Part shown: piece by piece, positions 49,892-59,393 of the stretch
Layout: every line of letters begins with the position of its first letter
Position numbering within the stretch: the first letter of the stretch is position 1
Assembly (NCBI GenBank): GCA_900321965.1
Contig: ONYA01000010.1
Span: 1 to 64,000 of the forward strand
Length of the DNA: 64,000 nucleotides
Direction of reading: 5' to 3'
From: an uncultured Prevotellaceae bacterium
Lineage (GTDB): Bacteria > Bacteroidota > Bacteroidia > Bacteroidales > Bacteroidaceae
Program-made: the position numbers and the translations under genes
The notes under the pieces: model-generated
Told to the model about the DNA's origin: nothing
The model's input: the letters and a program-made list of their open reading frames with translations, nothing else
Database searches by the model: none

Positions 49892-49920
49892 TTCAGGGAA
49901 ATGCGAGATATTTCCCTGAA
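49892..49920. terminator. Inverted repeat after the efflux operon
   Basis: TTCAGGGAAAT (49892-49902) and ATTTCCCTGAA (49910-49920), a perfect 11-bp stem with a 7-base loop. T-runs are on the left side only, so it would fit intrinsic termination on the minus strand better than the plus strand. Confidence 0.45.
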
Positions 49921-49990
49921 TTTGTCGTATAACTATTAGAAGTGAGACAAGAAGCAACTTCTCTGACAGAGACAGCGATCGTGGAGGCCG

Positions 49991-50146
49991 ATGGAAACAG
50001 AGACCGTCACCTATATCGTCCCTGAGGGCGAGCCTTTCGCCATGTGGGGTGCCAACTGGAGTGGAAAGGTGCAACCCTTCAACATCAAAGAACTACGCGA
50101 CAACCAGAAACTTTTTGAATACCATCCACGAGAGATTGTGAGATAG
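49991..50146 (+). CDS. Small hypothetical protein (51 residues)
   Basis: METETVTYIVPEGEPFAMWG begins a 51-codon frame with ordinary amino-acid composition, ending HPREIVR. No promoter box was seen directly upstream and no family is recognised. It may be the 3' end of a decayed gene. The rest of the 49846-50286 gap holds an inverted repeat and the hipB promoter. Confidence 0.35.
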   Translation: METETVTYIVPEGEPFAMWGANWSGKVQPFNIKELRDNQKLFEYHPREIVR

Positions 50147-50225
50147 AATTGGTTAATATTTATATACCCGGGAGTTGTATGGGGCGCAGTGATGCGTCCC
50201 ATACAGAAAAATAAGCAGCATAATA

Positions 50226-50257
50226 TTTGGTGGTTTAGATAAAAGTTCGTATCTTTG
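50226..50257 (+). promoter_or_regulatory. hipBA promoter
   Basis: TTTG (50226-50229) and TATCTTTG (50250-50257), 20 bp apart, 29 bp before hipB. A HipB operator would be expected here, but I do not see a clear palindrome. Confidence 0.7.
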
Positions 50258-50286
50258 CAACTGATAATATTTAATTAGTTTGCAAG

Positions 50287-50634
50287 ATGAACAGCCTGGA
50301 TGCTAATAATATGTTGTCAGTTCTTGATAACTATACGCTGGAGACTATAGATGATATAGCTCTCAAGCTGGCTGAGGACTTCCGACGTAGACGTATAGAA
50401 AAGAATTTGACTCGTGAGGAAGTTGCTCAATCTGCCGATGTAGCCCTTAGCAATCTCGTTAGGTTTGAGCAGAAAGGACTGATTTCGCTAAAGAACCTAA
50501 TAGCATTGGCAATGGCCTTAGGCTATGCCTCTGAAATCAAGAATCTGTTTGCAACTCCTAAATATGCCACAATGGAGGAACTGACACAAATCCGCAAGAA
50601 CGCCAACAAGAAGAAAGTATATAAAAAGCAATGA
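50287..50634 (+). CDS. hipB: HipB-like antitoxin/repressor
   Basis: A 115-residue protein with an XRE helix-turn-helix at about residues 30-85: RRRRIEKNLTREEVAQSADV, then ALSNLVRFEQKGLISLKNLI. The C-terminal tail is lysine-rich (KNANKKKVYKKQ). It should bind and neutralise the HipA kinase and repress the operon. The hipA start overlaps its stop by 4 bp. Confidence 0.85.
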   Translation: MNSLDANNMLSVLDNYTLETIDDIALKLAEDFRRRRIEKNLTREEVAQSADVALSNLVRFEQKGLISLKNLIALAMALGYASEIKNLFATPKYATMEELTQIRKNANKKKVYKKQ

Positions 50635-51749
50635 AAAGTATAGACCGCCTGACTGTAAAATATCACAATCGGGTTGTTGGTATGTTATCGCTGACACCCG
50701 ATGACAAGTTCTGTGCTTTTGAATACGACAAGAGTTGGCTGGTTGATGGTTTCAGCATCTCGCCCCTTGAGCTTCCTCTACGACAAGGGCTATTCATTGC
50801 CAAGCCACAGCCCTTCTATGGTAACTTCGGCATTTTCGAGGACAGTATGCCTGATGGTTATGGGCGCTATCTACTCCATAAAGCCCTCATGCGTGAGGGT
50901 ATCAACGACTCGAACCTATCATCTCTTGACAGACTAAGCCTCGTAGGGAGTGGTGGTATGGGGGCACTTACCTATCACCCAGAAACACATATTCAACAAA
51001 ATAATGATGCGGTTGATTTAGATATCCTCCAGAAAAAGGCTCTTGAAGTCTTGAAAGAACAGCAAGACACGGATGCTGGATTGCTACTCTATAATAGCGG
51101 TAATAGTGGTGGGGCACGTCCCAAGGCTATCTTTCATGACGAAGAAGGGCATTGGCTGGTGAAATTTCGTCATACTTATAATCCAAAGGATATCGGACAG
51201 CAAGAATACCATTACAATGAAGTAGCAAGACGTTGTGGCATCAACGTGCCAGACTTTAAACTGATGAACGGACGATATTTCGCTTCAAAACGTTTTGATC
51301 TTGATGCAAACGGACAACGCATTCATACGGCTACTGCTGGAGGCCTGCTCTGTCTGTCGCTTGCAAATCCTGTTCTTGACTACAGCAACCTTTTGGCTTT
51401 GACGGGTTATCTTACCCAAAGTGCACTGGAAGTAGAAGAAATGTTCCGCCGTATGGTGTTCAACTACCTGACGGACAACAAAGATGACCATTGCAAAAAC
51501 TTTAGTTTTTTAGTCTGTCAGGAACCTACAGGTCGTTATGTTTGGCATCTTGCTCCAGCCTACGACCTGACGCTCTGCACTGAAGGCTATAATGGCGAAC
51601 ACGCCACATCAGTCAACGGAACAGGCAATCCCACATTGACAGATATGATTGCAGTTGGCACCAAAATAAAAATGAAAGAAGAGCGTTGCCGCGAGATTTT
51701 CGAAGAAGTAGAGTCTGCCTGTGGCGACCTTTTACTTCATCAGATTTAA
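50631..51749 (+). CDS. hipA: HipA-family serine/threonine kinase toxin
   Basis: A 372-residue HipA-like protein, a little shorter than the 440-residue E. coli form. The N-terminal HipA subdomain (VGMLSLTPDDKFCAFEYDKS, FGIFEDSMPDGYGRYLL) precedes the kinase fold: GGARPKAIF glycine loop, WLVKFRH ATP lysine, catalytic DNKDDHCKNFSFL and the metal-binding PAYDLT. HipA phosphorylates a tRNA synthetase and causes growth arrest. AT-richer than its neighbours, suggesting acquisition. Confidence 0.92.
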   Translation: MKSIDRLTVKYHNRVVGMLSLTPDDKFCAFEYDKSWLVDGFSISPLELPLRQGLFIAKPQPFYGNFGIFEDSMPDGYGRYLLHKALMREGINDSNLSSLDRLSLVGSGGMGALTYHPETHIQQNNDAVDLDILQKKALEVLKEQQDTDAGLLLYNSGNSGGARPKAIFHDEEGHWLVKFRHTYNPKDIGQQEYHYNEVARRCGINVPDFKLMNGRYFASKRFDLDANGQRIHTATAGGLLCLSLANPVLDYSNLLALTGYLTQSALEVEEMFRRMVFNYLTDNKDDHCKNFSFLVCQEPTGRYVWHLAPAYDLTLCTEGYNGEHATSVNGTGNPTLTDMIAVGTKIKMKEERCREIFEEVESACGDLLLHQI

Positions 51750-51781
51750 CGATAACAGTAAATAGTACATATTATTCAAAC

Positions 51782-53656
51782 ATGAAACTAAAAACCATTA
51801 TTACCCTATTGCTCGCCCTTGTTTCTATGACGGGACAGGCTAAAGACATTGTATGGGAGAACCCATCAGCCTTTATGGGAGACTACAACTCCGAGTTTTA
51901 CATCACTAAGGTAGAGTTGAAGCCAACGGAGACCGTGTTGCACGTCACGGCTATCTACAGACCCGGCAGTTGGATTCGCTTTGCCAAAGAGTCGTTCTTG
52001 CAGACACCCGACGGCAAGAAGTACGGCATCACAAGCGGCGCTAAGACCAACGAGAAGGAGAGCGACTTACAGCCTGACTCGCTCTTCTGGATGCCTGAAA
52101 GCGGCATTGCCCAATTGGCCCTGCATTTCAAGCCCGTACCCCTCGACACCAAGGAGATGGACTTCCTGGAGAGCTACAACGAGCGCGACTTCAAGTTCTG
52201 GAATATCAGCGACACAAAGACGAAGAAAAAGCTGGAGATGCCTGCCGACTGGAAGAACGTGCAGTACGCCAAGGACGAGACGCTGCCCGCCGCTAAAATC
52301 AATAAAGGTGTGGCCACCATCAAGGTGAAGATGTTAGGCTACAAGAAGGGCATGGATTTGGAGTTCTTTGTGGGCACCTTTGTCCCGTTGGGCTCGAAGG
52401 AACGTTTCGACAAGACCTTCCGCTTTGCCGATGATGGTACTGTGAAGATAGAGGTCCCCCTGCGGTTGACGCGCGAGGTGACTGTCGGCGTGAGTGGATT
52501 GGCTTTCGGTAACATCGTCATCGGCCCAGGACAGGAGACGGAGATACTGATGAAGGTCTGCAGCGACAACGAGCCGTTCCTCGCCTTCAAGGGCTACATG
52601 GCCAAGACCAACATGGACCTGGTGAATGCGAAAAAAGCTAACGAAGCCGTTGATCTCGTCGGTAATGATGACAAGGTATTCTTGAAGGTCAAGGAGTGCA
52701 AGACGAAGGAGGAGCGCCTGCAGTGCCTGCAGGACATCTTCGACCAGCGCGTGGCCACTATCAGGAAATCGAAATACACCACAGCGGCTCAGGACCTGCT
52801 GTGCATGATGGCAGAGTCGAACTTCGTGAAATGGTCGCGCCAGTTTGCATGGAAGTATAGCAATTATTATGTGGACGAGGACGGAAGGGTGATCATGTCT
52901 CAGGAGAATATCTTTGAGAAGATGGAGAAGAACAAGGACCTGCTTCCGCTTTCAGAAGAGGAACAGGCCTACACTTGGAAGTTCCTGAACGAGCCTACAT
53001 CGCCATGCAGCCAGGAGTTCTGGGATGCACCATTGAGTATGTACGATAAGAAAGCCTTAGAGAATAATACCTTTAACAACGAGCTAAGATGTATACAATC
53101 CGTCATGGACCCAGGACAAGCGAACCTGATGGATATGTTACTCGAGAGGATGAAACATGAGGACTGCAAGAACGTCCTCCTTGAGTATAAGGCCGAGCAG
53201 AAGCGCATCGCCGACGAGCTGGCCAGCCAGCAGAGCGTCTTCTTCCAGAAGTTCGACGACGTAGCCCCTGAGAACATCCTACAGACCATCCTCGACAGGT
53301 ACAAAGGCAAGGTCGTGCTTATCGACATCTGGGCCACATGGTGCGGCCCCTGCAAGGCTGGTCATAGGATGATGGCTCCATGGAAAAAGGAATTAAAAGA
53401 CAAGAATATCCAGTTTGTCTACATCACTTCACCCACTTCGCCCCTCGGTACCTGGCAGGAGATGATCAAGGACATCGACGGTGACCACTACTACTTGACA
53501 AAAGATCAATATAATTATCTCCTCGACAAATACGAGTCGGAGGGCATCCCCACTTACGCCATCTACGATACCCAGGGCCAGCAGACCTTCAAGAAGACAG
53601 GCTTCCCGGGCCTCGACCCCTTTAAGGAGGCGGTAGAGAAAGTTTTGAAAAGGTAA
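51782..53656 (+). CDS. Secreted thioredoxin/TlpA-like protein
   Basis: About 624 residues from the MKLKTIITLLLAL start, which gives a clean signal peptide; an upstream in-frame start would lie inside hipA. The N-terminal 150 residues are beta-rich, a middle helical region follows, and residues about 500-624 are a TlpA/AhpC-TSA-like domain with LIDIWATWCGPCKAGHRMM (CxxC active site) and GIPTYAIYDTQG (cis-proline loop). It probably reduces disulfides of periplasmic or surface proteins. It lies 10-20 bp before the GH3 gene and may share a transcript with it. Confidence 0.85.
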   Translation: MKLKTIITLLLALVSMTGQAKDIVWENPSAFMGDYNSEFYITKVELKPTETVLHVTAIYRPGSWIRFAKESFLQTPDGKKYGITSGAKTNEKESDLQPDSLFWMPESGIAQLALHFKPVPLDTKEMDFLESYNERDFKFWNISDTKTKKKLEMPADWKNVQYAKDETLPAAKINKGVATIKVKMLGYKKGMDLEFFVGTFVPLGSKERFDKTFRFADDGTVKIEVPLRLTREVTVGVSGLAFGNIVIGPGQETEILMKVCSDNEPFLAFKGYMAKTNMDLVNAKKANEAVDLVGNDDKVFLKVKECKTKEERLQCLQDIFDQRVATIRKSKYTTAAQDLLCMMAESNFVKWSRQFAWKYSNYYVDEDGRVIMSQENIFEKMEKNKDLLPLSEEEQAYTWKFLNEPTSPCSQEFWDAPLSMYDKKALENNTFNNELRCIQSVMDPGQANLMDMLLERMKHEDCKNVLLEYKAEQKRIADELASQQSVFFQKFDDVAPENILQTILDRYKGKVVLIDIWATWCGPCKAGHRMMAPWKKELKDKNIQFVYITSPTSPLGTWQEMIKDIDGDHYYLTKDQYNYLLDKYESEGIPTYAIYDTQGQQTFKKTGFPGLDPFKEAVEKVLKR

Positions 53657-53678
53657 AATAATAAATATGGTGAAATTT

Positions 53679-56339
53679 ATGAAGAAGGTATTCGCTATTG
53701 CCCTGTGCGCAATGTTTGTGGTTGTAGCAGCCACGGCACAGAAGAAGAGTGCCCCCGCGTTTAAGTGGGATTTCCAGAACCCGCAGCTCTCTTACGCCGA
53801 GCGCGTTGAGAACCTGCTTTCGTTGTTGACACCCGAGGAGAAGGTGGGCTTGATGATGAACAAGTCGGTCTCTGTCGATCGTTTAGGCATCCCTTCCTAC
53901 AACTGGTGGAGCGAGGCGTGCCACGGTGTGCGGCAGGGGGACTATACCGTCTATCCGCAGCCCATTGGTATGGCGGCGGCTTTCAATGCGCAGTTAGTGT
54001 ACGACGTCTTCTCGCAGGTGAGCGATGAGGCGCGGGCCAACTGGAACCGCACCGACCATAACGACCCGAAGCTGTTTAACGTGCCTATGGGCGTGACCTA
54101 TTATCCTGGCAATCCAGAACTAACCTTCTGGTGTCCGAATGTGAACATCTTCCGTGACCCTCGTTGGGGACGTGGCCAGGAGACCTGTGGAGAGGACCCG
54201 TATCTCAATGCCGTGTTAGGCGTGCAGACGGTGCTCGGTATGCAGGGCAGCGACGATAAGTATTTCAAGACCCATGCCTGTGCTAAGCATTACGCCGTGC
54301 ATAGCGGTCCCGAGCCGTTGCGCCACTCCATGAATGTGGAACCTACGAACCGCGACCTCTGGGAGACCTATCTGCCGGCCTTCAAGGCTTTGGTGAAGAA
54401 AGCCAATGTACGCGAGGTGATGTGTGCCTACCAGCGTTTCGAAGGTAAGCCGTGCTGTACGAGCGACCGCCTGCTGATTGACATCCTGCGTAACAAGTGG
54501 GGCTACAACGCCATCGTGCTGACTGACTGCGATGCCATTAACAACTTCTTCAATCGCGGACAGCACGAGACACACAAGGACGGGCTGTCGGCGAGTGTTG
54601 ATGCCGTGCTGAACGGTACTGATCTGGAGTGCGGCAAGGTGTTTATGTCGCTGACCGATGGACTGAAGAAAGGACTCATTACCGAGGCCGAGCTGGACAA
54701 GCACTTGCGCTATACGCTGATGGGCCGTTTTGAGTTGGGCATGTTCGATCCCGCCGAAATGCTTCCGTGGTCGACGATTACGGCTGCGACTATCAGCTGC
54801 GAGAAACATAACGATCTTGCTACACAGGCCGCCCGTGAGTCGATGGTGCTGTTGGAAAATAGAAGCCTCCCCAACCCCTCCAAAGGAGGGGCTTTGAAGC
54901 CGGTGCTCCCGCTCTCCAAGAACCTGAAGAATATTGCTGTTGTCGGGCCGAATGCCGACGACGTAGAGTTGCTCAACGGCAACTATGGCGGTACACCCAC
55001 CAAGGAGCACCAACACTCATTGCTCGAAGGCATCCGCAATGCCGTGCCTGGTGCCAACGTCTTCTACAAGAAAGCCTGTGAGCTGGCCGATGGTGAGAGT
55101 ACCATCCACCACCTACAGGACTTCAACGACGGCAAGGGCGTGCTCGTAGAGTTCTTCAACAACAAGGAACTGAGCGGAGAGCCTGCCACGACGGGCTACT
55201 ATAATGAACTGAACTTCTCGACCTTCGGCGCATGGGGCTTTGCCCAGGGTGTCAGCAAGGATACGCTCTCCGTCCGCGTCAGTGGCCGGTATAAGGCGAC
55301 GTTCACGGGTGATATGAAGTACACCCTCACCACTGATAACGGCTACACGCTCAAGGTCAACGGGCAGGTGGTGGAAGAGGCACAGGCAGGCAGAGGCCGG
55401 GGCGGTTTCCGACGCAGGGTAGAGTACAAGTCGTTCCCCGTGGAGGAGGGGCAGACCTACGACGTCGTAATCGAGTATCGTCACGGCAACGGCCAGTTTG
55501 CCATGCTCCGTGGCGACATCTGCGAGCGTAAGCCCGTCGAGTTCAACGACCTCGCTCAGGAAGTGAAGGATATGGATGTCATCATCATCATTGGCGGCAT
55601 CTCTGCCCGTATGGAAGGCGAGGGCGGCGACAAGGCCGACATCGAGCTGCCTGTCGTGCAGCAGCGTCTGATAAAGGCGATGCACGCCACCGGCAAGCCT
55701 GTGGTCTTCGTCAACTGCTCTGGTTCGGCCATTGCTTTCGGCAGTGTCGAGGGCCAGTACGACGCACTCCTTCAGGCCTGGTACCCCGGTCAGGGTGGTG
55801 CTAAGGCGCTGGCCGACGTGCTCTTTGGTGACTACAATCCCAGTGGCAAGTTGCCTGTCACGTTCTACCGCTCTAACAACGACCTGCCCGACTTCCTCGA
55901 CTACTCGATGAAGAACCGCACCTACCGCTACTTCACGGGCGAACCGCAGTACGCCTTCGGCTATGGTCTCAGCTATACCACGTTTAAGTACGGGAAAGGT
56001 AAACTTTCCCGAGCGAGCATGAAGGCTGACGGCAAGGTGACGCTTACAGTGCCTGTCACCAATACCGGCAGCCGCGAGGGTAGTGAGATAGTACAGGTCT
56101 ACGTCAAGGCGCTCGACGATCCCGATGCCCCCATCAAGTCGCTCCGGGGTTTCCAGAAATTGGTGCTGGCTGCCGGTCAGACGGCAAAGGCTACCATCAC
56201 CCTCGATGGCGAGGCCTTCGAGTATTATGATTCCACTATCGATGAGCTTTCTACCCGTCCCGGCCGCTACCAGATTCTCTATGGCAGCAGTTCGCGTGAC
56301 CAGGATCTTCAGAGCCTTAATTTCGAAGTAAAACCGTAA
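53679..56339 (+). CDS. Glycoside hydrolase family 3 (beta-xylosidase/glucosidase) with PA14 domain
   Basis: An 886-residue secreted GH3 with a signal peptide ending AATAQ. It resembles Prevotella beta-xylosidases: GIPSYNWWSEACHGV, FRDPRWGRGQETCGEDPYLN, KHYAVHSGPE and the nucleophile aspartate in VLTDCDAI (about residue 282). A PA14-like insert lies at about 470-610 (LVEFFNNKELSG ... GNGQFAMLRGD), followed by the C-terminal GH3 and fibronectin-III-like domains (VTNTGSREGSEIVQVYV). It should release xylose or glucose from oligosaccharides. RSLPNPSKGGAL near residue 398 is encoded by a palindromic repeat. It is followed by a small lipoprotein and a GH97-CE15 gene, consistent with xylan use. Confidence 0.94.
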   Translation: MKKVFAIALCAMFVVVAATAQKKSAPAFKWDFQNPQLSYAERVENLLSLLTPEEKVGLMMNKSVSVDRLGIPSYNWWSEACHGVRQGDYTVYPQPIGMAAAFNAQLVYDVFSQVSDEARANWNRTDHNDPKLFNVPMGVTYYPGNPELTFWCPNVNIFRDPRWGRGQETCGEDPYLNAVLGVQTVLGMQGSDDKYFKTHACAKHYAVHSGPEPLRHSMNVEPTNRDLWETYLPAFKALVKKANVREVMCAYQRFEGKPCCTSDRLLIDILRNKWGYNAIVLTDCDAINNFFNRGQHETHKDGLSASVDAVLNGTDLECGKVFMSLTDGLKKGLITEAELDKHLRYTLMGRFELGMFDPAEMLPWSTITAATISCEKHNDLATQAARESMVLLENRSLPNPSKGGALKPVLPLSKNLKNIAVVGPNADDVELLNGNYGGTPTKEHQHSLLEGIRNAVPGANVFYKKACELADGESTIHHLQDFNDGKGVLVEFFNNKELSGEPATTGYYNELNFSTFGAWGFAQGVSKDTLSVRVSGRYKATFTGDMKYTLTTDNGYTLKVNGQVVEEAQAGRGRGGFRRRVEYKSFPVEEGQTYDVVIEYRHGNGQFAMLRGDICERKPVEFNDLAQEVKDMDVIIIIGGISARMEGEGGDKADIELPVVQQRLIKAMHATGKPVVFVNCSGSAIAFGSVEGQYDALLQAWYPGQGGAKALADVLFGDYNPSGKLPVTFYRSNNDLPDFLDYSMKNRTYRYFTGEPQYAFGYGLSYTTFKYGKGKLSRASMKADGKVTLTVPVTNTGSREGSEIVQVYVKALDDPDAPIKSLRGFQKLVLAAGQTAKATITLDGEAFEYYDSTIDELSTRPGRYQILYGSSSRDQDLQSLNFEVKP
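54864..54893. repeat. Palindromic repeat inside the GH3 gene
   Basis: GCCTCCCCAACCCCTCCAAA followed by GGAGGGGCT, a shorter member of the C/G-rich family, translated in frame as LPNPSKGGA between two GH3 domains. Confidence 0.75.
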
Positions 56340-56351
56340 TTGAATGAACGT

Positions 56352-56474
56352 ATGAGAATAATCAGGGACATCAAATTGCTGTGTATGACCGTACTGCTTT
56401 CAGGCTGCCATTCAGCCACTATCGACATGGAACAGTTCGTTGAAGTATCCGACAAGACAAACGCTAAACAATAA
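56352..56474 (+). CDS. Small lipoprotein (40 residues)
   Basis: MRIIRDIKLLCMTVLLSGCH gives a near-ideal lipoprotein signal (LLSGC), leaving a mature peptide of about 22 residues. It lies 12 bp after the GH3 stop and 9 bp before the GH97-CE15 start, so it is part of that transcript. Function unknown. Confidence 0.6.
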   Translation: MRIIRDIKLLCMTVLLSGCHSATIDMEQFVEVSDKTNAKQ

Positions 56475-56483
56475 CGCACAGAT

Positions 56484-59393
56484 ATGAAAAGATTGTTTCT
56501 TTGGCTCGTTGTGGCGGGCTTGACTCTGACGGCGAACGCCCAGAAGTTGGTGTCGCCTAATGGGAAGTTATCGGTGACGGCCAAGAATGGCCGGTTTGCC
56601 ATCAGTTATCAGGGGCAGCAGGTGTTGCAGATGAAGGCGGCTGAGGCGGCGGCTCCGCTGAAGCGGCAGAAGCCTAAGAAGGTGAAGGCCGACTACCAGA
56701 TGCTGGCCGGCAAGCGTAGCCACTGTACCAATGAGGCCAACGAGTATAGGGTGGGGCAGATGACGCTGCGCCTCTATAACGACGGTCTGGCATTCCGCTA
56801 CGAGACGCCCGTCAACGCACAGGCCGCCTACATCATTCCCGAGGGCATGAAGCGCTGGATGATGCAGTGGGCTGACAGTTACGAAGGCTTCTTCCCGCTG
56901 TCGACGACCTGTAAGCAGAAGGCCGTACCGTCGTATGGCCGCCAGTATAAGGACGCCGAAGGCAATTGCGTGCGCTGGGGCTATCCGGCCCTGTTAGAGC
57001 CGCGCGACGGCGTGTTCGCCCTGCTGACGGAGGCCAACATCGAGCGCGGACAGAGCGCATCGTCGCTGTATAACGACGGCGAGGTGTTCCGCGTGGTGCC
57101 CGACGAGGGCGAGAACCTCAGTCACTCACCGTGGCGTGTGGTCATCGTCGGTACGCTGGCCGACGTGGTAGCATCGACACTGGTCACCGACGTCAGCGAG
57201 CCTTGTAAGTTAGAGGACACCAGTTGGATCAAGCCCGGCGTCGTGTCGTGGATTTACTGGGCCTACAACCACGGTTCCAACGACTACAACATCATTAAGA
57301 AATACATTGACATGGCCGACACCCTGCAGTTGCCTTATATGCTGATTGACGCAGAATGGGACAGTATGAAGGACGGTAAAACTATTGAAGACGCCGTAGC
57401 CTATGCTAAGTCGAAGAACGTTAAGCCACTTATCTGGTATAACTCCTCCGTCGGATGGGTTGACGGCGCACCGACACCGAAGTTCCGCCTGAACAAACCC
57501 GAAGACCGCGAACGCGAGTTTGCGTGGTTGGAGAAGTTAGGCGTTGCCGGTGTGAAGATTGACTTCTTCAGCGGCGACAACCAGCGCAACATGGACTACT
57601 GCATCGACCTGTTGGAGAGTGCCGCCCGTCACCACCTGCTGGTCAACTTCCACGGCGCCACCGTGCCCCGTGGCTGGCAGCGCACCTATCCTAACCTGAT
57701 GTCGACCGAAGGTGTCTACGGTGCCGAGTGGTATAACAATGTGCCGACGTTCACCGACAAGGCCGCCTGTCATAACGCTACGCTTCCCTTCACCCGCAAC
57801 GTTATCGGTCCGATGGACTACACGCCTTGCACGTTCAGCGACTCACAGCATCCCCATATCACCTCTAACGCCCACGAACTGGCGCTGACCGTGCTCTACG
57901 AGAGCGCCCTCCAGCATCTGGCCGACCGTCCTGAGAGCTATCTGTCGCAGCCCAAGGAGGTGCAGCAGTTCCTGAGCGACCTGCCTGCAGCATGGGACGA
58001 GACGCGGTTAGTGTCGGGCTATCCCGGCGAGAGCGTCGTCATGGCGCGCCGCTATGGCACCACCTGGTATGTGGCAGGCATCAACGGCACCGATGCCGCG
58101 AAGACGCTGAACACACCGCTCGACTTCATACCCCGGGGCGAGGCCATGCTCTTTGCCGACGGCGAGCCTTGGGCGTTCTCTCGTCCCACGGTGCTGCCGC
58201 AGACCGTCACCTGTAAGCCTCGCGGCGGTTTCGTGCTGGTGGTGCGTCAGCCGTCAGGCACGCTGCCCTTGGTTTATGAGGTCGAAAATACGGGCTCTTC
58301 TTTCCCTAAGCCTGCCATGCCTGCCGTCGGCGACCTGCCCGTGCAGTACGGCCTGCCCGATGCGCTGAAAGGTGTGGAGACGTTTGCCGACTGGTCAAGA
58401 CGGCGCAGCGTGATAGCCGCCCAGATACAACACTACGGTATCGGCGAGAAACCTGCCGTCGGCAAGGAGAGCATCAAGGCCCGTATGGATGGCGATAGCG
58501 CCCTGATTGTCGACGTGACGGTCAACGGTCAGACGCTCACCCTGCGCTCGGAAATTCGTTATCCGAAGCAGGGACAGCCGCCCTATGCCGTCATGATAGG
58601 CACCAGTCGCATCTCGCTGCCCCGTCAGCTGTTCGACAACCGCCCCATCGCCACGATGACCTTCCACGAGAAGCAGGTTAACGACTACGGCCAGTGGGGA
58701 AAGCACCATGAGCGCGGCGAGCACCCGTTCGACCGTCTCTATCCCGACCTGAAGGACAACGGAGCCTACAGCGAGTGGGCTTGGGGCCTGAGCCGCCTGA
58801 TTGACGGTCTGCAGCTGCTGGGGCCGGAGGTGACGAAGATTGACACGCGCCATATCGGTGTTACGGGTTGTTCGTATGCCGGTAAGATGGCGCTTTATTG
58901 CGGCGCCTTCGACGAGCGCGTGGCGCTGACTGTCGCTCAGGAGCCTGGTGGTGGCGGCGCGGCTGCCTGGCGCGCCTCCCATGAGTCGGCGAAGAACGTT
59001 GAGGACTTGGACAAGACCGACTACCACTGGTTCCTTGAGAGCCAGAAGGAGAACTTCCACGGCGACAGCGTCTACCGGTTGCCCTACGACCAGCACGAAC
59101 TCTGTGCGATGGTCTTTCCGCGTGCACTGCTGCTATTGGGTAATCCCGACTATGAGTGGTTAGCCGACGAGTCAATGCTCGTCTCTGCCAAGGCTGCCCG
59201 CGAGGTGTGGCGCCGCTTCGGCGTTGCCGACCGCATGGGGTGGAGCATCGTTGGCGGTCACGGCCATTGTCAGCTGCCGGCGTGCCAGTATCCTGAAGTG
59301 GAGGCTTTCGTAGACAAGTTCCTGTTAGGGCGCAAGACCGATACCGGCGACATACGCATAGCCGATTTTTCGACCACGGCAAAGCGCCGATAG
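56484..59393 (+). CDS. GH97 glycosidase fused to CE15-type glucuronoyl esterase
   Basis: A 969-residue secreted fusion. Residues about 20-605 form a GH97 enzyme: N-terminal beta-sandwich (LVSPNGKLSVTAKNGRFAIS), GVVSWIYWAYNHGSNDYNII, MLIDAEWDSM, GVAGVKIDFFSGDNQ (site of the nucleophile in retaining GH97 members), and NFHGATVPRGWQRTYPNLMS. Residues about 620-955 form a CE15 glucuronoyl esterase: nucleophile GCSYAGKMAL (about 794), acid region AQEPGGGGAAAW and histidine loop VGGHGHCQ. CE15 cleaves the ester between lignin and glucuronoxylan. The GH97 half would remove an alpha-linked sugar, perhaps galactose or glucose. The combination points to decoration removal from xylan. It lies with GH3 in the operon. 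Confidence 0.9.
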   Translation: MKRLFLWLVVAGLTLTANAQKLVSPNGKLSVTAKNGRFAISYQGQQVLQMKAAEAAAPLKRQKPKKVKADYQMLAGKRSHCTNEANEYRVGQMTLRLYNDGLAFRYETPVNAQAAYIIPEGMKRWMMQWADSYEGFFPLSTTCKQKAVPSYGRQYKDAEGNCVRWGYPALLEPRDGVFALLTEANIERGQSASSLYNDGEVFRVVPDEGENLSHSPWRVVIVGTLADVVASTLVTDVSEPCKLEDTSWIKPGVVSWIYWAYNHGSNDYNIIKKYIDMADTLQLPYMLIDAEWDSMKDGKTIEDAVAYAKSKNVKPLIWYNSSVGWVDGAPTPKFRLNKPEDREREFAWLEKLGVAGVKIDFFSGDNQRNMDYCIDLLESAARHHLLVNFHGATVPRGWQRTYPNLMSTEGVYGAEWYNNVPTFTDKAACHNATLPFTRNVIGPMDYTPCTFSDSQHPHITSNAHELALTVLYESALQHLADRPESYLSQPKEVQQFLSDLPAAWDETRLVSGYPGESVVMARRYGTTWYVAGINGTDAAKTLNTPLDFIPRGEAMLFADGEPWAFSRPTVLPQTVTCKPRGGFVLVVRQPSGTLPLVYEVENTGSSFPKPAMPAVGDLPVQYGLPDALKGVETFADWSRRRSVIAAQIQHYGIGEKPAVGKESIKARMDGDSALIVDVTVNGQTLTLRSEIRYPKQGQPPYAVMIGTSRISLPRQLFDNRPIATMTFHEKQVNDYGQWGKHHERGEHPFDRLYPDLKDNGAYSEWAWGLSRLIDGLQLLGPEVTKIDTRHIGVTGCSYAGKMALYCGAFDERVALTVAQEPGGGGAAAWRASHESAKNVEDLDKTDYHWFLESQKENFHGDSVYRLPYDQHELCAMVFPRALLLLGNPDYEWLADESMLVSAKAAREVWRRFGVADRMGWSIVGGHGHCQLPACQYPEVEAFVDKFLLGRKTDTGDIRIADFSTTAKRR

